The notes below the pieces were generated by a model. That model ran no database searches. It had not been told where the DNA came from and was given only the letters and a program-made list of their open reading frames with translations. The translations under genes were made by a program, and so were the position numbers. 6,868 nt of DNA, taken from positions 1 to 6,868 of the forward strand of contig VAXA01000223.1 in assembly GCA_005883365.1 (NCBI GenBank), read 5' to 3'. This document shows positions 6,243 through 6,868 of this stretch, piece by piece (the stretch's first letter is position 1; each line of letters starts with the position of its first letter). The stretch is from Actinomycetota bacterium (GTDB lineage: Bacteria; Actinomycetota; Thermoleophilia; Gaiellales; Gaiellaceae).

Positions 6243-6868
6243 TCGCCCGGGAAGAGCAGGCTGTAGCCGTAGCGGCGGACGCGGCGCTCGTACCACAGCG
6301 AGGCGAGGTCGAGGTAGGCGCGCATCCGCGGGTCGCGCTTCAGCTCCTGCCATTGCCGGAAGTATCGGTCGTTCGCTCCCTGCTCGACGGGCTCGCTCGG
6401 CGGGATCGGCTCGAGCTCGAGGAACTCGAAGATCTCGTGGAGCACGCCCGCCGGATCGGCGACGAGCTGCTCGTACTGGAGGACGTATACCCGCTCGAGG
6501 TGGTCGCGGTCCGCCTCGAAGAGCGCGTGACAGCGGAGCCAGTGCTCGAGCAGGCGGTGGTAGCGGCGAGTGCGCCGCCACCTCGCGGTCGCGAGCGAGA
6601 CCGGAATCGGGTGCCGGACGACCACGACGAACGAGGATGCTGGAAAGAGCGCCTGTAGGAAGCGCGTCTTGAGCAGGTTCGGCGGCGACTTCTCGAGCAG
6701 CATCGAGCTAGAGAGGTCCCAGTGCGGCGACCATTCCTCCCAGAGCGTTCTCGCGCTCTCCTCGGAGACGAGTGGCGAGTTCTCGGTCAGGTGCATCTCG
6801 GGCGCGAAGCCGAAGCGGCCAGGACGGCCGTACTCGTGGTCGCTCGGATAGACCCTCTGGAGGTGCTG
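6239..6868 (-). CDS. Sulfotransferase family protein, C-terminal part (5' end outside window)
   Basis: The minus-strand frame is open from the window edge to TAG at 6241-6239, giving 209 visible residues. An internal Met at 6796 is not taken as the start, because the 24 codons before it are open and read like the family (QHLQRVYPSDHEYGRPGRFGF). Features seen: LLEKSPPN at 57-64, LKTRFLQALFPASSFVVVVRHP at 66-87 (3'-phosphate-binding segment with the RHP arginine), LEHWLRCHALFEAD at 107-120, and VLQYEQLVADP at 129-139. The N-terminal P-loop for the PAPS phosphosulfate must lie beyond the window. The EKSPPN and VVVVRHPI pattern belongs to a subfamily different from the sulfotransferase at 1576-2529, and I recall such proteins near actinobacterial glycan genes. 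The acceptor is unknown. The gene converges with the methyltransferase and overlaps it by 4 bp. Confidence 0.88.
   Translation of the reverse strand, partial: QHLQRVYPSDHEYGRPGRFGFAPEMHLTENSPLVSEESARTLWEEWSPHWDLSSSMLLEKSPPNLLKTRFLQALFPASSFVVVVRHPIPVSLATARWRRTRRYHRLLEHWLRCHALFEADRDHLERVYVLQYEQLVADPAGVLHEIFEFLELEPIPPSEPVEQGANDRYFRQWQELKRDPRMRAYLDLASLWYERRVRRYGYSLLFPGD

Noticed and set aside
5553..6581. A 342-codon minus-strand open frame spanning the methyltransferase and part of the second sulfotransferase region
   Set aside because: It is Arg/Ala-rich without motifs. It is antisense to the methyltransferase and out of frame with the sulfotransferase, whose own frame matches its family.

Overview
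This is a GC-rich window from what is most likely a high-GC actinobacterium. I infer this from the very high G/C in third codon positions, an F420-dependent luciferase-like oxidoreductase, a class II (actinobacterial-type) HelD and two sulfotransferases. The pilin-like fragment and gene mix would fit the Thermoleophilia/Gaiellales, but nothing here fixes the order or genus. I see no rRNA, tRNA, CRISPR array, insertion sequence or phage gene.

Layout. (1) 1-327 (+): the 3' end of a small membrane-anchored, pilin-like secreted protein. (2) 328-515: an intergenic stretch less GC-rich than its surroundings, with no feature I can defend. (3) 516-1532 (+): a PAS-PAS-LuxR transcriptional regulator with lower third-position GC than its neighbours. 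(4) 3551-1576 (-): a two-gene unit in which an Rv3520c-like F420-dependent LLM oxidoreductase is followed after 11 bp by a PAPS-type sulfotransferase. It converges on the LuxR gene. (5) 3552-3588: a 37-bp divergent spacer. (6) 3589-6242 (+): a HelD-like RNA polymerase recycling ATPase, then 2 bp later a class I SAM-dependent methyltransferase whose frame is broken by one in-frame TGA and otherwise runs intact to its end. (7) 6868-6239 (-): the C-terminal part of a second sulfotransferase of a different subfamily, convergent with the methyltransferase. The two genes share the palindrome CTAG as stop codon.

How the genes relate. HelD and the methyltransferase are probably co-transcribed, and so are the oxidoreductase and the first sulfotransferase. 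The two pairs fire away from the same 37-bp spacer, so they could be co-regulated. No pathway joining all the genes is evident.

The observation most worth following is the methyltransferase. Its single TGA (5841-5843) lies directly before a Cys codon, the frame stays open for 132 more codons with recognisable methyltransferase sequence, and a perfect 7-bp stem with a 14-nt loop starts two bases after the TGA. This could be selenocysteine recoding, but a recent nonsense mutation or a sequencing error is also possible and cannot be excluded from this window.
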